Origin: Pilimelia columellifera
GTDB taxonomy: Bacteria; Actinomycetota; Actinomycetes; Mycobacteriales; Micromonosporaceae
Direction of reading: 5' to 3'
Length of the DNA: 64,000 bases
Assembly (NCBI RefSeq): GCF_039532605.1
Contig: NZ_BAAARY010000008.1
Span: 1 to 64,000, forward strand
The translations under genes and the position numbers were made by a program. This document shows positions 44,955-53,773 of this stretch, piece by piece; position 1 is the stretch's first letter, and the number at the start of each line of letters is the position of its first letter. Below the pieces are notes generated by a model, which ran no database searches, was not told the DNA's origin, and saw nothing but the letters and a program-made list of their open reading frames with translations.

Positions 44955-47900
44955 TCACAGGCGCGGCTGGGGTCCACCGGGCCGGGGTTGCGGGCGCGGC
45001 AACGGCAGCCTGGGCCGCTGGGCCTGTGTGGGTGTTGGTCGGGGTGTCGGGGCGGTACGGCCGGGTACCGACGCAGTGCTAGGGATGGCTGGCTGGGTCG
45101 TGTTGTCGGGGTCGGCGAGGTGTCGGTGGTCGCGTAGCGCGCGCTGCAGGTGGGCGGTGTAGGCGGGCTGGGTGATGGCTTCGTCGGGGTGGCTGGTGTC
45201 GCCGTACCAGATCGCGCCGAGGCGGCCGATGACCGTGGTGGCCACAATCCGCCGCTGGCTGTCGGACAGCGCGAGGTAGGTGTCGGCGGCGACTTGCTGC
45301 CCTGCTGGACCGCCGGTTTCGGTGTCGGTGGTGCGGCTGGGTCGGGCGGCGATGATGGCTTGGGCGGCGTGCCAGTAGGCGCGGTGTCCGGGCTTGCCGG
45401 ACTCGATGTAGGGGCCGAGGGGGTGTCGTGGGTCGTCGTCGGTGACGTTCTGTTGGTCGCGGTAGGCCGCGACGATCCCGAGTTGCCGCAGCCACGGCCT
45501 GCGCTCTTGCCGGGTGGAGGGTTCGTGGCCGAGCGCGGCGGTCCATGCGGGCCGGTCGCGTGCGGCTTGCTCGGCGAGTTGGAGGATACGAGCGCCGATC
45601 TGCTGCTCACTGTCGAGCAGGTACTGCGCGTATGGGCCGGCGTCGTCGGTGGTGGTGGTCGGGGTCCATGGCGGCGCCTGCCGTTCGTCGCGGTGGGCTG
45701 CTGCGGCTTGGGCTTGTTCGCGTAGGTGGGTGGCGAGGTCGTCGAGTTTGGCGCAGGCGGGTGCCGTGGTGAGGAGTTCTTCGGCGGTGCCGCCGGTGTG
45801 TTCGTGGGCGGCGAGGGTCCAGGCGATTGCCGCCCATGCGCCGCTGCTGCCGGGGGTGGGCTGGGTGTGCAGGTGCCGGTTGAGGCGCCAGGCGAGGACT
45901 TGGGCGGCGGAGTCGGTGTCATCGAGGGAGCGCGCCTCGGTCACGGTGGTGAGCAGGGTCCAGGTGTCGTGGCCTTGCCGGTGGGCGCGGCCGATCGCGG
46001 CGTGCAGGGCGGTCCAGCCGGGCTGGCTTCGGACGTGGTCGGCGAGCTCTTTTCCGAGTACGTCGGTGACGGTCTGGTGGTGGCGGAGCGCCGCGGGCAC
46101 GAGCTGCTGCGTAGAGGGGATGCCGTGCCGGCTGGCGTGCTGCGTAGCCCTGGCGGCGTAGGTGTCGAGGTTGGTGGAGGCGATGGCCAGGATTGGGTCG
46201 GGGTGCTTTCCGGCGCGGTGCCATGCGGCGATCGTTCCAGCGAGGTGGGGCCAGGCGTGGTGCGCGGCGACCGTGCGGGCGTCGGTTCCGGTGGCGTCGG
46301 CGACCATGGCGGCGTACTGGTCGAGCAGGTCGACGTCGACGCCGATGTACCCGTCATCGCTGCGATGGGTGGTGTCGGTTCGTAGCGCCCCGGGCTTGGT
46401 TTGCAGTAGGTCGGTTCGAGGGCGGATGCCGATGTGGCGCTGCAACAGGTCGGCGTACCGGATTGCCTGAGCGTCGTCAGGTCGGGCCAGCGGCGCCGGC
46501 GCCGGAGTGCTGTCGGTGATGTGGTCCAGCCGCCAGGCGAGCAGCTGCGCGGGCGACCGCGCCTCGTCCAGGGGGCCGCGTTGCGCGGCTGCGGCTAGGA
46601 GCTGTTCGGTGGGCCAGCCGGCGGTTTCGGCGTTCCGGAGTTTGCTGCGGATGGTGCCCCATGCCCCGTCCTCGGTGAGCTGCTCGGCGTGCTGCGGGAA
46701 GGCGTCGCTGACGAGTTGCCGGTAGCGGGGTTCGGCGACGAGTTCAGCGACGTGGATCATCTGCGGCATCAGGGTGGCGAGGGATTCGGCGCGGTGTTGG
46801 CTGTCGCGGATCGCCTCCGTCGCCGTCAACTCGCTCCTGTCCAGGGCGATGATGTTCTCCAGGACCTCCCGGGCTGCGCGCGCGTCCGGGTCACGCCGAA
46901 CCCGGTCCATGCGCAGGTCCTCATCAAGGTCTAGGAACTGGTGGGTGACCGTGTAGAGGGCGGTGCTGGCCCGGCCTCTGGTCGCGGCCACGTACAGGTT
47001 TTCGCGGCTGACGTCGTCGGTGATGAGGGCGTGGGTGGTGTCGACGGTGTCGCCTTGGGCGCGGTGAACCGTGGTGGCGTACATGAGTTCGACGTGGTTG
47101 GCGACGTAGTCGGCCGGGAGCCGGACGGTGCCGTTGCCGTGCTGCGCGCGGACGGTGAGTGATCCGTTGTTGTGGCGCTCGACAACGGTCCAGGCTGAGC
47201 CGTTGCGGACCCAGTCCCGGCCGCGGTTGAGGGAGAAGCGGCGCTTGTTGCGGCGGGTGACGATCCAGTCTCCGCGCCCAGCGATGTTGCCGTCGCGCAG
47301 CTCGACTCCGGCGGGTTCGACTTTTCCTCGGGTGACTAGTTCGAGGCGGGCGCGTGCGGCGAGGGCGGTGACGTCGTGGTTGGTGGCCGCGCACATGATC
47401 GACACCTTGCCGGCGGCGATGTCGTGCTGCCAGCCGGTGTAGACGGCATCCAGCATGGCGTGTGCGGACCCGCCCTGGATGCGCTGGTTCTGCTCGTAGA
47501 AGTCGAGGGCGCTGTTGTCCCCAACCCGCATTTTCAACGTGGCGGCGGCCTCGGCGGGGTCGTGGAAACGGTGGACCACCGAAAGTTCGACAGCGCCGAC
47601 GTCGTGGGCGATGAGGCGTAGTGCGCCGCCGGATTCGACGGCGCCGAGTTGCCGGTAGTCCCCCAGCAGCCGCACGACCGCGCCGTGGCGTTCGGCGATG
47701 GTGCGGAGTCGGTCGAGGTTGGCGGTGCCGGCCATGCCGGCCTCATCAACCAGGATCACGTCCCCGGGCCGGATCGCGTACGGACGGGCGTGGCGGTGTA
47801 GTTCGGTGTCCGGATTCTCGGCCAGCTGCCACAGTGCTTCGGTGTGGTTTCCGGCGAGGTGTTCGTGCAGGAGCTTGTGCAGGTTCTCCGCCGGAACCCC

Positions 47901-49757
47901 CAGATCGGAGGCCAACACGGCGGCCGATGACGCCGATGTGGCCAGGGGGATGATGCGCCGGCCGTGGGCTTTCACCGTGTGCAGGTACGCGCGCATCGCG
48001 GTCGTCTTGCCCGTGCCAGCGGCGCCGATCCCGACGGCGATGAGAGCGTCGCTGCACGCGAACGCGGTCACCAACTCACGCTGCCCGGCATCCAAGGGAT
48101 GCTCGGCGTCGCGGTCGAAAGCCGCCAGCGCGGCCTCGACCGTGATCTTCGGCAGAGCGTCGTCGGTGGCGGTGCGGGCCGCCTTGAGGAGGCGGTCTTC
48201 GGCCGCCAGGACGGCGGTGCTGGTGAACCGCGCGGCGCCGTGTTGGCGGAACACCGAGTCCCCGTTCGCGCGCTGCAGCGCCTCGGGTTCGGCGACCATG
48301 GCGGGTGCCTCGACGCTGATCGACAGCTTTTTGACCGCGACGGTAAGGACCTGCTCAGCGAGGGCGTTGGCCCGTTGTGGGTTGGTGGCGTGGCCTTGGG
48401 CGCGGATGAGGCGTTCGGCTTCGGCGCGTAGGTTTGCCTCGCACCAGGTGGACTTCTGCTCGGACACATTGACTACTACCGTGGCGGCGAGCTCCGCCAC
48501 ATCGAGGTCGTCAATGGGCTCGGCACGGTGCCGTCCGAGGCCGGGGACGGCGTCCATGACGGCCCGGATCGCGTCGGGTCCGAACTTGGCTGTGAGGTCG
48601 GCGGTCCACTCCGCACGCATCCCCGCCAGCGACCTCGGTGGCTTCTTCCCGTCGCGGGTGTCGAGGGTGGCCTGGCGGGCAAGCTTGTGGCACACCGCCG
48701 CGTCCGGGTCTTTGCCGTGCTGCGCCCGGTAGGCGTCGATCAGCTCCTGATAGCCCGCGTACAACCTGTTGCGGCGCCGGGAAAAGTGGTCGATCACTTG
48801 CTCGGGGATGCCGGCGATCTCGTAGATCAGCTGGGACTTCCCGTGCGGTGTCCGGGCCACCCACTCGACCCCAAGCCGGGCGGTGACACCGGCCTGGAAC
48901 TGCGTGTTGTAGTGCTCCGACGCCGCGACGGTGATCCGGTACAGGGCGCGGCCGTCGAGGGAGCGCCACTTGCCGTCGGTACCGCAAACCTTCGCGGAGA
49001 TCGCTACATGCGTGTGCAGGTTCGGGTCCCCGTCACGGGAGTCGTAGTGGTCGAACGCGACCGCCACCAGCCCTTTGGTGTCGACCTGCGCGATCCCACC
49101 AGCCCCGGTCCGGGTGAACGCCGCCTCCTTTTCGAGCATGGCCAAAGCGCTGTTCTTTGCCTCCTGGTGCGCCTCGAAGATCGCCTGCCGGACCTCCTCG
49201 CGCGGGTCCAGCGCCCATAGCAGCGCCGCCGATTTCACCGGCGCGAACACGGCGTCGTAGCCGGCGACACCGCCGCGGCCGCGTCCTGCTTCTTCGCGCT
49301 TGATCTTCTTCATCTCGGCATCGGTCGGGCGGCGGCCGGTCTCTGTCACCACTCTCGTCGCGCGCTGCGCGACCCGGTCGTTGAACGGGTCGAGGGCTTC
49401 GTACTCGGGGAACGCCCTGCCCAACGACGCCTCCCGTCGGGCCTGCGCGGTGAGGGCAGCGATCTGCTTCTCCGACATCTCCGGCCTCACGTGCTTGGCC
49501 AGGTGGTCGGCGATGATCTGGTCGACGTTCGGGTGATGCCCATGCCCGAACAGCGCCCGCATCTGGTCCTCGGTCACCTGCTCGCCGGCGAGGCCGAGTA
49601 GGGGTGCCCCGCGGCCGATCCATGAGCCGGGTGGGTTGCCTTCGGCGGTGTAGTAGGCGGACGCGTCCTGGGTGCGTTTCTTGTCGACGTCCCCGCCGGC
49701 GATGTTGCGCGTCAAGTACAGGTAGCCGTCGCCGACGGACAGTTTGTGGACCGTCAT
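44955..49757 (-). CDS. MobF/TrwC-type conjugative relaxase-helicase
   Basis: About 1600 residues from the ATG of TVHKLSVGDGYLYLTRNI (GTG codons one and two positions upstream are possible). N-terminal TrwC relaxase: catalytic Tyr in DASAYYTAEGNPPGSW near 30, and the three-His metal site in DPNLHTHVAISAKV near 280. RecD/TraI-like helicase: Walker A GAAGTGKTTAMRAYL near 575-590, DExx LVDEAGMAGTANLD near 670, and late motif TVHRAQGDTVDTTHAL with YVAATRGRA near 900-940. The long Ala/Arg/Pro/His-rich C-terminal third (about 1000-1600) ends in a Pro/Arg tail and probably binds partners. It nicks oriT, becomes covalently attached to the 5' end and unwinds the transferred strand. Confidence 0.94.
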   Translation of the reverse strand: MTVHKLSVGDGYLYLTRNIAGGDVDKKRTQDASAYYTAEGNPPGSWIGRGAPLLGLAGEQVTEDQMRALFGHGHHPNVDQIIADHLAKHVRPEMSEKQIAALTAQARREASLGRAFPEYEALDPFNDRVAQRATRVVTETGRRPTDAEMKKIKREEAGRGRGGVAGYDAVFAPVKSAALLWALDPREEVRQAIFEAHQEAKNSALAMLEKEAAFTRTGAGGIAQVDTKGLVAVAFDHYDSRDGDPNLHTHVAISAKVCGTDGKWRSLDGRALYRITVAASEHYNTQFQAGVTARLGVEWVARTPHGKSQLIYEIAGIPEQVIDHFSRRRNRLYAGYQELIDAYRAQHGKDPDAAVCHKLARQATLDTRDGKKPPRSLAGMRAEWTADLTAKFGPDAIRAVMDAVPGLGRHRAEPIDDLDVAELAATVVVNVSEQKSTWCEANLRAEAERLIRAQGHATNPQRANALAEQVLTVAVKKLSISVEAPAMVAEPEALQRANGDSVFRQHGAARFTSTAVLAAEDRLLKAARTATDDALPKITVEAALAAFDRDAEHPLDAGQRELVTAFACSDALIAVGIGAAGTGKTTAMRAYLHTVKAHGRRIIPLATSASSAAVLASDLGVPAENLHKLLHEHLAGNHTEALWQLAENPDTELHRHARPYAIRPGDVILVDEAGMAGTANLDRLRTIAERHGAVVRLLGDYRQLGAVESGGALRLIAHDVGAVELSVVHRFHDPAEAAATLKMRVGDNSALDFYEQNQRIQGGSAHAMLDAVYTGWQHDIAAGKVSIMCAATNHDVTALAARARLELVTRGKVEPAGVELRDGNIAGRGDWIVTRRNKRRFSLNRGRDWVRNGSAWTVVERHNNGSLTVRAQHGNGTVRLPADYVANHVELMYATTVHRAQGDTVDTTHALITDDVSRENLYVAATRGRASTALYTVTHQFLDLDEDLRMDRVRRDPDARAAREVLENIIALDRSELTATEAIRDSQHRAESLATLMPQMIHVAELVAEPRYRQLVSDAFPQHAEQLTEDGAWGTIRSKLRNAETAGWPTEQLLAAAAQRGPLDEARSPAQLLAWRLDHITDSTPAPAPLARPDDAQAIRYADLLQRHIGIRPRTDLLQTKPGALRTDTTHRSDDGYIGVDVDLLDQYAAMVADATGTDARTVAAHHAWPHLAGTIAAWHRAGKHPDPILAIASTNLDTYAARATQHASRHGIPSTQQLVPAALRHHQTVTDVLGKELADHVRSQPGWTALHAAIGRAHRQGHDTWTLLTTVTEARSLDDTDSAAQVLAWRLNRHLHTQPTPGSSGAWAAIAWTLAAHEHTGGTAEELLTTAPACAKLDDLATHLREQAQAAAAHRDERQAPPWTPTTTTDDAGPYAQYLLDSEQQIGARILQLAEQAARDRPAWTAALGHEPSTRQERRPWLRQLGIVAAYRDQQNVTDDDPRHPLGPYIESGKPGHRAYWHAAQAIIAARPSRTTDTETGGPAGQQVAADTYLALSDSQRRIVATTVIGRLGAIWYGDTSHPDEAITQPAYTAHLQRALRDHRHLADPDNTTQPAIPSTASVPGRTAPTPRPTPTQAQRPRLPLPRPQPRPGGPQPRL

Positions 49758-50094
49758 CACCACGGGAACACACCTACGCACAATTCGGAAGCGGCGAACA
49801 ACGCGCTGAAAACCGTGCGGCATATCTGGTGCGAATTGGACGGCCCCATTGGCGTTGTTCACCTCCACTCGGGTGCCAGTGGAGGACCACCATGGCCCAC
49901 TTTCACTGGTAGTGCAAGAGGTGTCTCGTCGCTTGTTTTTGACTGTCGGCCTTGGACGTTTGTGCTGGTCAGACGGGTGGTGTGGGTGATTTCAGCATGG
50001 TTTGTGGGCGGGTGTTGATTGGGGTTGTGCGGGGTTGGCGGGGGTTGTTTTGGTTATTCACGAGAACTGATGCGCCGCTCGTACTTTTCTCGGC
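49758..50094. other. Candidate origin of transfer and divergent promoter region
   Basis: 337-base gap between the divergent relaxase and a small basic protein gene, the usual place for a MobF oriT. The right half is strongly G/T-rich on the plus strand (49940-50058). It contains phased 10-base repeats (separate entry) followed by overlapping short inverted repeats, ACGAG/CTCGT (50060-50064/50078-50082) and CGAGAA/TTCTCG (50061-50066/50087-50092). The nic site cannot be named from sequence alone. Confidence 0.5.
50011..50050 (+). repeat. Four phased 10-base repeats, GGGGTTG core
   Basis: GGTGTTGATT, GGGGTTGTGC, GGGGTTGGCG and GGGGTTGTTT follow one another at exactly 10-base spacing (starts 50011, 50021, 50031, 50041), one per helical turn. 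They lie beside the relaxase and the small basic protein gene. Iterons of this kind usually bind an accessory or replication protein; these are G-rich enough to consider quadruplex formation as well. Confidence 0.7.
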
Positions 50095-50565
50095 ATGACA
50101 AACAACAAGGGAGCGCGCTTCGCAGCGATGCGCAAAGCGCAGGAAGCCAAGCAGAAGCGCGACGCCGAACGACTCGTTCGGGAGAGGAAGGTGGAGGCCG
50201 CGCTTGCGGAGTTCTTCGAGCACACCGCGACCGTTGAGCAGATCGAAGGGGCCACGGCGGCCAGAGTCGCCAAGGTCACCGCGATCGGCGAACGCAAGGC
50301 GGCGGCGGCCGAGCATCTTGCGGCGGTGGCGTTGCGGGCGATGCTCGACCTCGGCGAAACCCGCACCGCGGTTGCCGAACTGACGGGCCTGTCGCTGGCG
50401 GCGATCCGGGATGCGGTCGCCGACACCGGACCGGCGCCTGCCAGCCCGGTTGAGCCGGGGCCGGGATCGGGCCGGCACACGCGGGAGCAGGAGCGGCAGG
50501 AGGACGACACCGGCGATGAGGCGCCTGCGCCGTACTGGGAGGAGGGAGGTGACTGGCAGACCTAG
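50095..50565 (+). CDS. Small basic HTH-like protein, possible relaxosome accessory factor
   Basis: 156 residues. The N-terminus is Lys/Arg-rich (MTNNKGARFAAMRKAQEAKQKRD), the centre a long Ala/Glu/Lys helix, then a possible helix-turn-helix (TRTAVAELTGLSLAAIRDAVADTG, about 97-120). The tail is acidic. No clear ribosome-binding site precedes the ATG. Divergence from the relaxase across the candidate oriT is the usual position of a DNA-bending or oriT-binding auxiliary protein, so I infer that role. It is the only plus-strand gene in an 11-kb block of minus-strand genes. Confidence 0.65.
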   Translation: MTNNKGARFAAMRKAQEAKQKRDAERLVRERKVEAALAEFFEHTATVEQIEGATAARVAKVTAIGERKAAAAEHLAAVALRAMLDLGETRTAVAELTGLSLAAIRDAVADTGPAPASPVEPGPGSGRHTREQERQEDDTGDEAPAPYWEEGGDWQT

Positions 50566-50586
50566 CCGGCGATGACAGCAAGGCGG

Positions 50587-50620
50587 GCGTGCCCCGGACT
50601 CAAACGAGTCCGGGGCACGC
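50587..50620. terminator. Strong bidirectional terminator
   Basis: Perfect 15-base stem (50587-50601 pairs with 50606-50620, core GTGCCCCGGACTC) with a four-base AAAC loop. It lies in the 77-base gap between convergent genes ending at 50565 (+) and 50643 (-), so it very likely terminates both. Confidence 0.85.
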
Positions 50621-50642
50621 TGCTGTGTGCGGCCCCGTTCGT

Positions 50643-51506
50643 TCAGGCGCGGCGCCGTCGCGGGTGGCGCTGTCCGGCAGTCAGGCCGGAGGTGATCGTG
50701 CGCCGGGTCTCACCGACGGCGAGGCCCGTGGACAGGGCTGCCTCGGTGAGCTGATCGCGCGCTATCTGCTCGTCGAGAGAACCGGCGGCGATGAGCTGGC
50801 CGAGGTTGAACGCCGCCCGGTTGAGCGTGTCGTTGCGGTTCCCCGACCTACCGGCCGTCGGGGGCACGGCACAGCGGACCCGCTGCGCCTCAGCCGCCAG
50901 CGCCGCTGCGGCATATCGGGAGCTGTCGCCCGCCGGCACGGCGGGCGACAGCCGAAGCCCGACCGGTCGCGGCCGTACCGCGGCCAGCAATCTCGGCGGG
51001 CAGGGCGGGATCGGCTGCCGGTGATCGCGGACCCACCGGTACCGCACACCGGCGGCGTGCAGCGACGGCGGCACCGCGACAAGGGCGTCGCGTCCACGCC
51101 AGTCCACGCCGGGCAGGAATCCGACGGTGCTGCCCAGCCCGGTCGGACTAACCCACAGGTGCCAGCCGCGGGCGGTGGCCACCAGCGGCCCGGCGGCGCA
51201 ACCGTCATCGAGCAAGGCGGTGATGTCGTGGCGGGCGTCTGCGACATCAATGTCACAGACATCCATCAAAAGCCCGGTGCGCAGGGCGACGTTGGCCGAA
51301 GGCCAACGCTGCCACCAGGCGGCGACCACCGACACGTCGGCGCTCGCCGCGTACAAACCGCGCCGCGCTCGCGGGTGCTTGCCCGGGCTCGGGCAGTCGG
51401 TGTCCCAGCAGGAACAGCCCCCGCCCGGGGTGGGCGTGTGCAGCGGAACAACATGGTGGCCAGCGCGGGCATACGCCAGCGCTGCGGTCAGAAGCGGATT
51501 AGACAC
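50643..51506 (-). CDS. Bifunctional DNA primase/polymerase-like protein
   Basis: 287 residues from the GTG that follows GGGAGG; the longer frame upstream is a shadow. Archaeo-eukaryotic primase (prim-pol) domain: AYARAGHHVVPLHTP, Cys-containing CSCWDTDCPSPGKHPRA (about 29-45), VVAAWWQRWPSANVALRTG, and acidic DVCDIDVADA near 83-90 (the metal-binding D-x-D). A C-terminal helical segment (NRNDTLNRAAFNLGQLIAAG) is the usual companion domain. It can prime or fill in single-stranded DNA. In a leading region it would help convert the transferred strand. Confidence 0.83.
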   Translation of the reverse strand: MSNPLLTAALAYARAGHHVVPLHTPTPGGGCSCWDTDCPSPGKHPRARRGLYAASADVSVVAAWWQRWPSANVALRTGLLMDVCDIDVADARHDITALLDDGCAAGPLVATARGWHLWVSPTGLGSTVGFLPGVDWRGRDALVAVPPSLHAAGVRYRWVRDHRQPIPPCPPRLLAAVRPRPVGLRLSPAVPAGDSSRYAAAALAAEAQRVRCAVPPTAGRSGNRNDTLNRAAFNLGQLIAAGSLDEQIARDQLTEAALSTGLAVGETRRTITSGLTAGQRHPRRRRA

Positions 51507-51535
51507 AAGGCGCCTCCCGAGCGCGCGAGTAGCAG

Positions 51536-51567
51536 GTGGCCGCGCCCGAAGGATTAGGCGCGGCCAC
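51536..51567. terminator. Intergenic inverted repeat
   Basis: Perfect 11-base stem GTGGCCGCGCC/GGCGCGGCCAC with a 10-base loop, between the ArdA-like gene and the primase gene on the minus strand. There is no T-run. It may be a terminator/attenuator, or a structure that forms on single-stranded transferred DNA. Confidence 0.5.
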
Positions 51568-51582
51568 GCCGTTGATGACGGG

Positions 51583-52536
51583 TCAGCGGGCGACCACGGC
51601 GATGCCGCCGGAACCGCAATGGGTGATGTCGTTGTCGCGGTCGATGCCGATGGCGAGGAACTCGGTGCGCAGCAGGTCATGGGTCAGCTGCCGCAGATCC
51701 AGGTACTTGGTGGGCAGGCCGACCTCGTCCATCGCCTTGGCCCAGCCGCGGACCTGCAGAATGTGTTGGGTGAAGTCCTGCTCGTAGTCGAACCGGCCCA
51801 CGTACGCGCCGGCGAACTGCTGCTGCATCGTGGCGGGGTCGACGCATCCGGTGAGGATCGCCCACTGGCCAACCACCGCCGGCAGCGAACCGGTCGCCTC
51901 CGCGATGGCCTGGACCGCGCAGACGAACTCCAGCCCGGGATGGTGGATGACGTTCGCGCCGACGCCGTAACCGGCCGAGCGGATCACCCGCACCTCATCA
52001 GCGCCGACCAACGACCGCACCTGATCGAACGCGATGCCGTAGTCGGCCGGTACCGTTGTCCACCAGTGCCGGGTCGGCTCACCGGCGGCGGCGACCTGTA
52101 CCCACCGCGATCCGCCCAGCGGGCTCGGCGGTGTGACGGTCGTGCGCTGCTCGTAGGCGTCACGCCGGTCCGCCAACGCGACCAGGACGTGGTCGCTCAC
52201 CTCGGACAGGGCCGTGAGTGCCTGCTGCTGGTGACGCAGCTGCAACTTGTTCAACCGCGCGGCCGGGGCGACCGGGTGGCCGCGAAGTGTCAGCCACGCC
52301 ACTGGCGTGCCGTCACACGACACCACGTACGCCGGCAGATCCAGCCCGCCCGGCTGCACGTAGTACCGCTGTAACGCCGCATCAAGCTGCGCCGCCGGTG
52401 CCGGCTCCAGCTCTCCGGCCGCAACGGTCGTGCCGGAGTACCGGCCGAGCACGTCTACGCCGGTCAGCCGCGCCGACTTCGCGTCATGCCCAGAGCGCGC
52501 CCACTTGTAGAACTCGGCGTTGGTTACCGCCCTCAC
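51583..52536 (-). CDS. ArdA-like antirestriction domain fused to a novel N-terminal region
   Basis: 317 residues, GTG overlapping the preceding stop (GTGA). The C-terminal third contains AGAYVGRFDYEQDFTQHILQ and MDEVGLPTKYLDLRQLTHDLL (about 245-300). This matches the C-terminal part of ArdA and the same stretch (YVGRFDSEQTFAQHH) in the ArdA gene at 59356-59928. ArdA proteins mimic B-form DNA and block type I restriction enzymes. The first 200 residues, with HPGLEFVCAVQAIAEATG and TRHWWTTVPADYG, are not recognisable ArdA and may add a new target or specificity. Confidence 0.68.
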   Translation of the reverse strand: MRAVTNAEFYKWARSGHDAKSARLTGVDVLGRYSGTTVAAGELEPAPAAQLDAALQRYYVQPGGLDLPAYVVSCDGTPVAWLTLRGHPVAPAARLNKLQLRHQQQALTALSEVSDHVLVALADRRDAYEQRTTVTPPSPLGGSRWVQVAAAGEPTRHWWTTVPADYGIAFDQVRSLVGADEVRVIRSAGYGVGANVIHHPGLEFVCAVQAIAEATGSLPAVVGQWAILTGCVDPATMQQQFAGAYVGRFDYEQDFTQHILQVRGWAKAMDEVGLPTKYLDLRQLTHDLLRTEFLAIGIDRDNDITHCGSGGIAVVAR

Positions 52537-53009
52537 GACGACACCTGCGCACCCGAGTCGGTGTCGCCGTCCGGCGTCTGGCCGGACGGCGGCGCGGTGG
52601 CCTTGGTGATCAGGTCAGACAGTGCTCGCCACGTCGTGTCGCCGATGACTCCGTAGGCGTACGCCTCGTCGAGCAGCTCCATCGACCGGGCGTGCCGGCC
52701 CGCCCGGTACGCGGTGTCCGAGGCGGTGAACGCCAACTCGCCGCGGTCGCGGCGCTCGGCGTCCCACTGGCCGTCAGTGCGGTACGGCGTCTGCCACACC
52801 TCGGGATGCTGCTGGACGTGCGCAGCCAGCCACGCCGCTTCCTGCGGCGTGGCCTTGACGATCTCACCGACGTACCGCAGCCCGTTACCGGTGACCTGCT
52901 GGTAGCCGGGACCGTAGCGGTGCAGCGCGAACAGCAGCTGCAGCTCGCGGATGCGCGCTTGTCGGGCGGCGAGCCCGCCGCCCACCTCGGGGATGGTGGA
53001 TTCGGTCAT
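52533..53009 (-). CDS. Leading-region hypothetical protein
   Basis: 158 residues, ATG behind AAGGAG. Contains RIRELQLLFALHRYGPGYQQVTGNGLRYVGEIVKAT and WLAAHVQQHPEVWQTPYRTDGQWDAERRDRGELAFTASD, with a Thr/Asp/Gly-rich tail. Mostly helical and acidic (many Glu/Asp), with no named family. It is translationally coupled to the ArdA-like gene, so an antirestriction partner role is possible. A terminator hairpin lies directly upstream. Confidence 0.65.
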   Translation of the reverse strand: MTESTIPEVGGGLAARQARIRELQLLFALHRYGPGYQQVTGNGLRYVGEIVKATPQEAAWLAAHVQQHPEVWQTPYRTDGQWDAERRDRGELAFTASDTAYRAGRHARSMELLDEAYAYGVIGDTTWRALSDLITKATAPPSGQTPDGDTDSGAQVSS

Positions 53010-53044
53010 CACTTCGCTCCTTCGAAAGACGGGAAACAGAAAAG

Positions 53045-53077
53045 CGGGCGTCACCCCGAGTCGGGGTGACGCCCGCG
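53045..53077 (-). terminator. Intrinsic terminator upstream of 52533-53009
   Basis: Perfect 16-base stem (53045-53060 with 53062-53077; half reads GCGGGCGTCACCCCGA) with a one-base loop. On the minus strand it is followed by CTTTTCTGTTTCCC, a T-rich run. It lies only about 36 bases before the next start, so it could also act as a leader attenuator. Confidence 0.75.
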
Positions 53078-53100
53078 AACACCAGCGCGAGCTGGCAGGT

Positions 53101-53703
53101 TCAGGTGCAGTCGGCGCCGCAACCGGCGCAGATCAGCAGCCGGCCCCCGGCCAGCCACCGGCCACGACCGGAGTCGTCCCGGCACGACGCCGGCCGGTAC
53201 CGGAAGTCACCAGCGACGGCGTACCGGCCGGGCGCCGCCTGCTGCCGGCCATGCACGACGACCGGCTCTCCGGCCATGACCACCGCCGCTACCGGCGCCC
53301 ACACGGCCTCGTCGTCGGCCCGCGCCCCCGGCGCGACCACAGCCAAGGTCAGGGCGACGGTGAACCACCGCATCCCCTCCGGCAGCGCCGGCCGTTCGTC
53401 CGGGACGGTCGGGCCCGGGCCGTGGCGACTGTCCTCGGGCGGGAACGCCAGCCGCCAGCAGGTGATCGCGCCGGAGTCGAACAGCGGCGCCAACAGATTG
53501 GCCACCGCCCGACTGTCGGGCTCACCGAACCGGTTCGCCGGGGCGGCGATGAGGCAGTGGACCTCCGGCGGGCACAACTCGTCGGGGTGGTCGGGGTCGA
53601 TGTCGAGTAGGTAGACGCAGGCGAAGTGGTGCGGTTCACCGGCCGGCGCGTGGCAGTCGTCGCAGTCCAGCAGATCGGGATCGATGGTCGGGCTGGAAAA
53701 CAT
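53101..53703 (-). CDS. Leading-region hypothetical with Cys pairs
   Basis: 200 residues, ATG seven bases after AAGGAG. Has CDDCHAPAGEPHHFACVYLLDIDPDHPDELCPPEVHC near the start and CAGCGADC at the very end, which could bind zinc. The middle (MRWFTVALTLAVVAPGARADDEAVWAPVAAVVMAGEPVVVHG) forms strands. Function unknown. Confidence 0.6.
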   Translation of the reverse strand: MFSSPTIDPDLLDCDDCHAPAGEPHHFACVYLLDIDPDHPDELCPPEVHCLIAAPANRFGEPDSRAVANLLAPLFDSGAITCWRLAFPPEDSRHGPGPTVPDERPALPEGMRWFTVALTLAVVAPGARADDEAVWAPVAAVVMAGEPVVVHGRQQAAPGRYAVAGDFRYRPASCRDDSGRGRWLAGGRLLICAGCGADCT

Positions 53704-53730
53704 GGCGGCTCTCCTTGGGCTGGAAACGGC

Positions 53731-53759
53731 GCTGACCCCACCCGACGGGTGGAGCCAGC
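53731..53759. terminator. Intergenic hairpin between SSB-like gene and next gene
   Basis: CCACCCG/CGGGTGG seven-base stem (53738-53744/53746-53752) with a single-base loop, extended by outer GCTG/CAGC pairs. It is on the minus-strand path from the SSB-like gene to the next gene. T-rich sequence after it is weak (GCCGTTTCC). Confidence 0.5.
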
Positions 53760-53773
53760 GGAAGCGGTTGGGA

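Noticed and set aside
44897..45922. 341-residue minus-strand frame inside the relaxase gene
   Set aside because: Pro/Thr/Ser-rich shadow in another frame; the relaxase frame is coding through this region.
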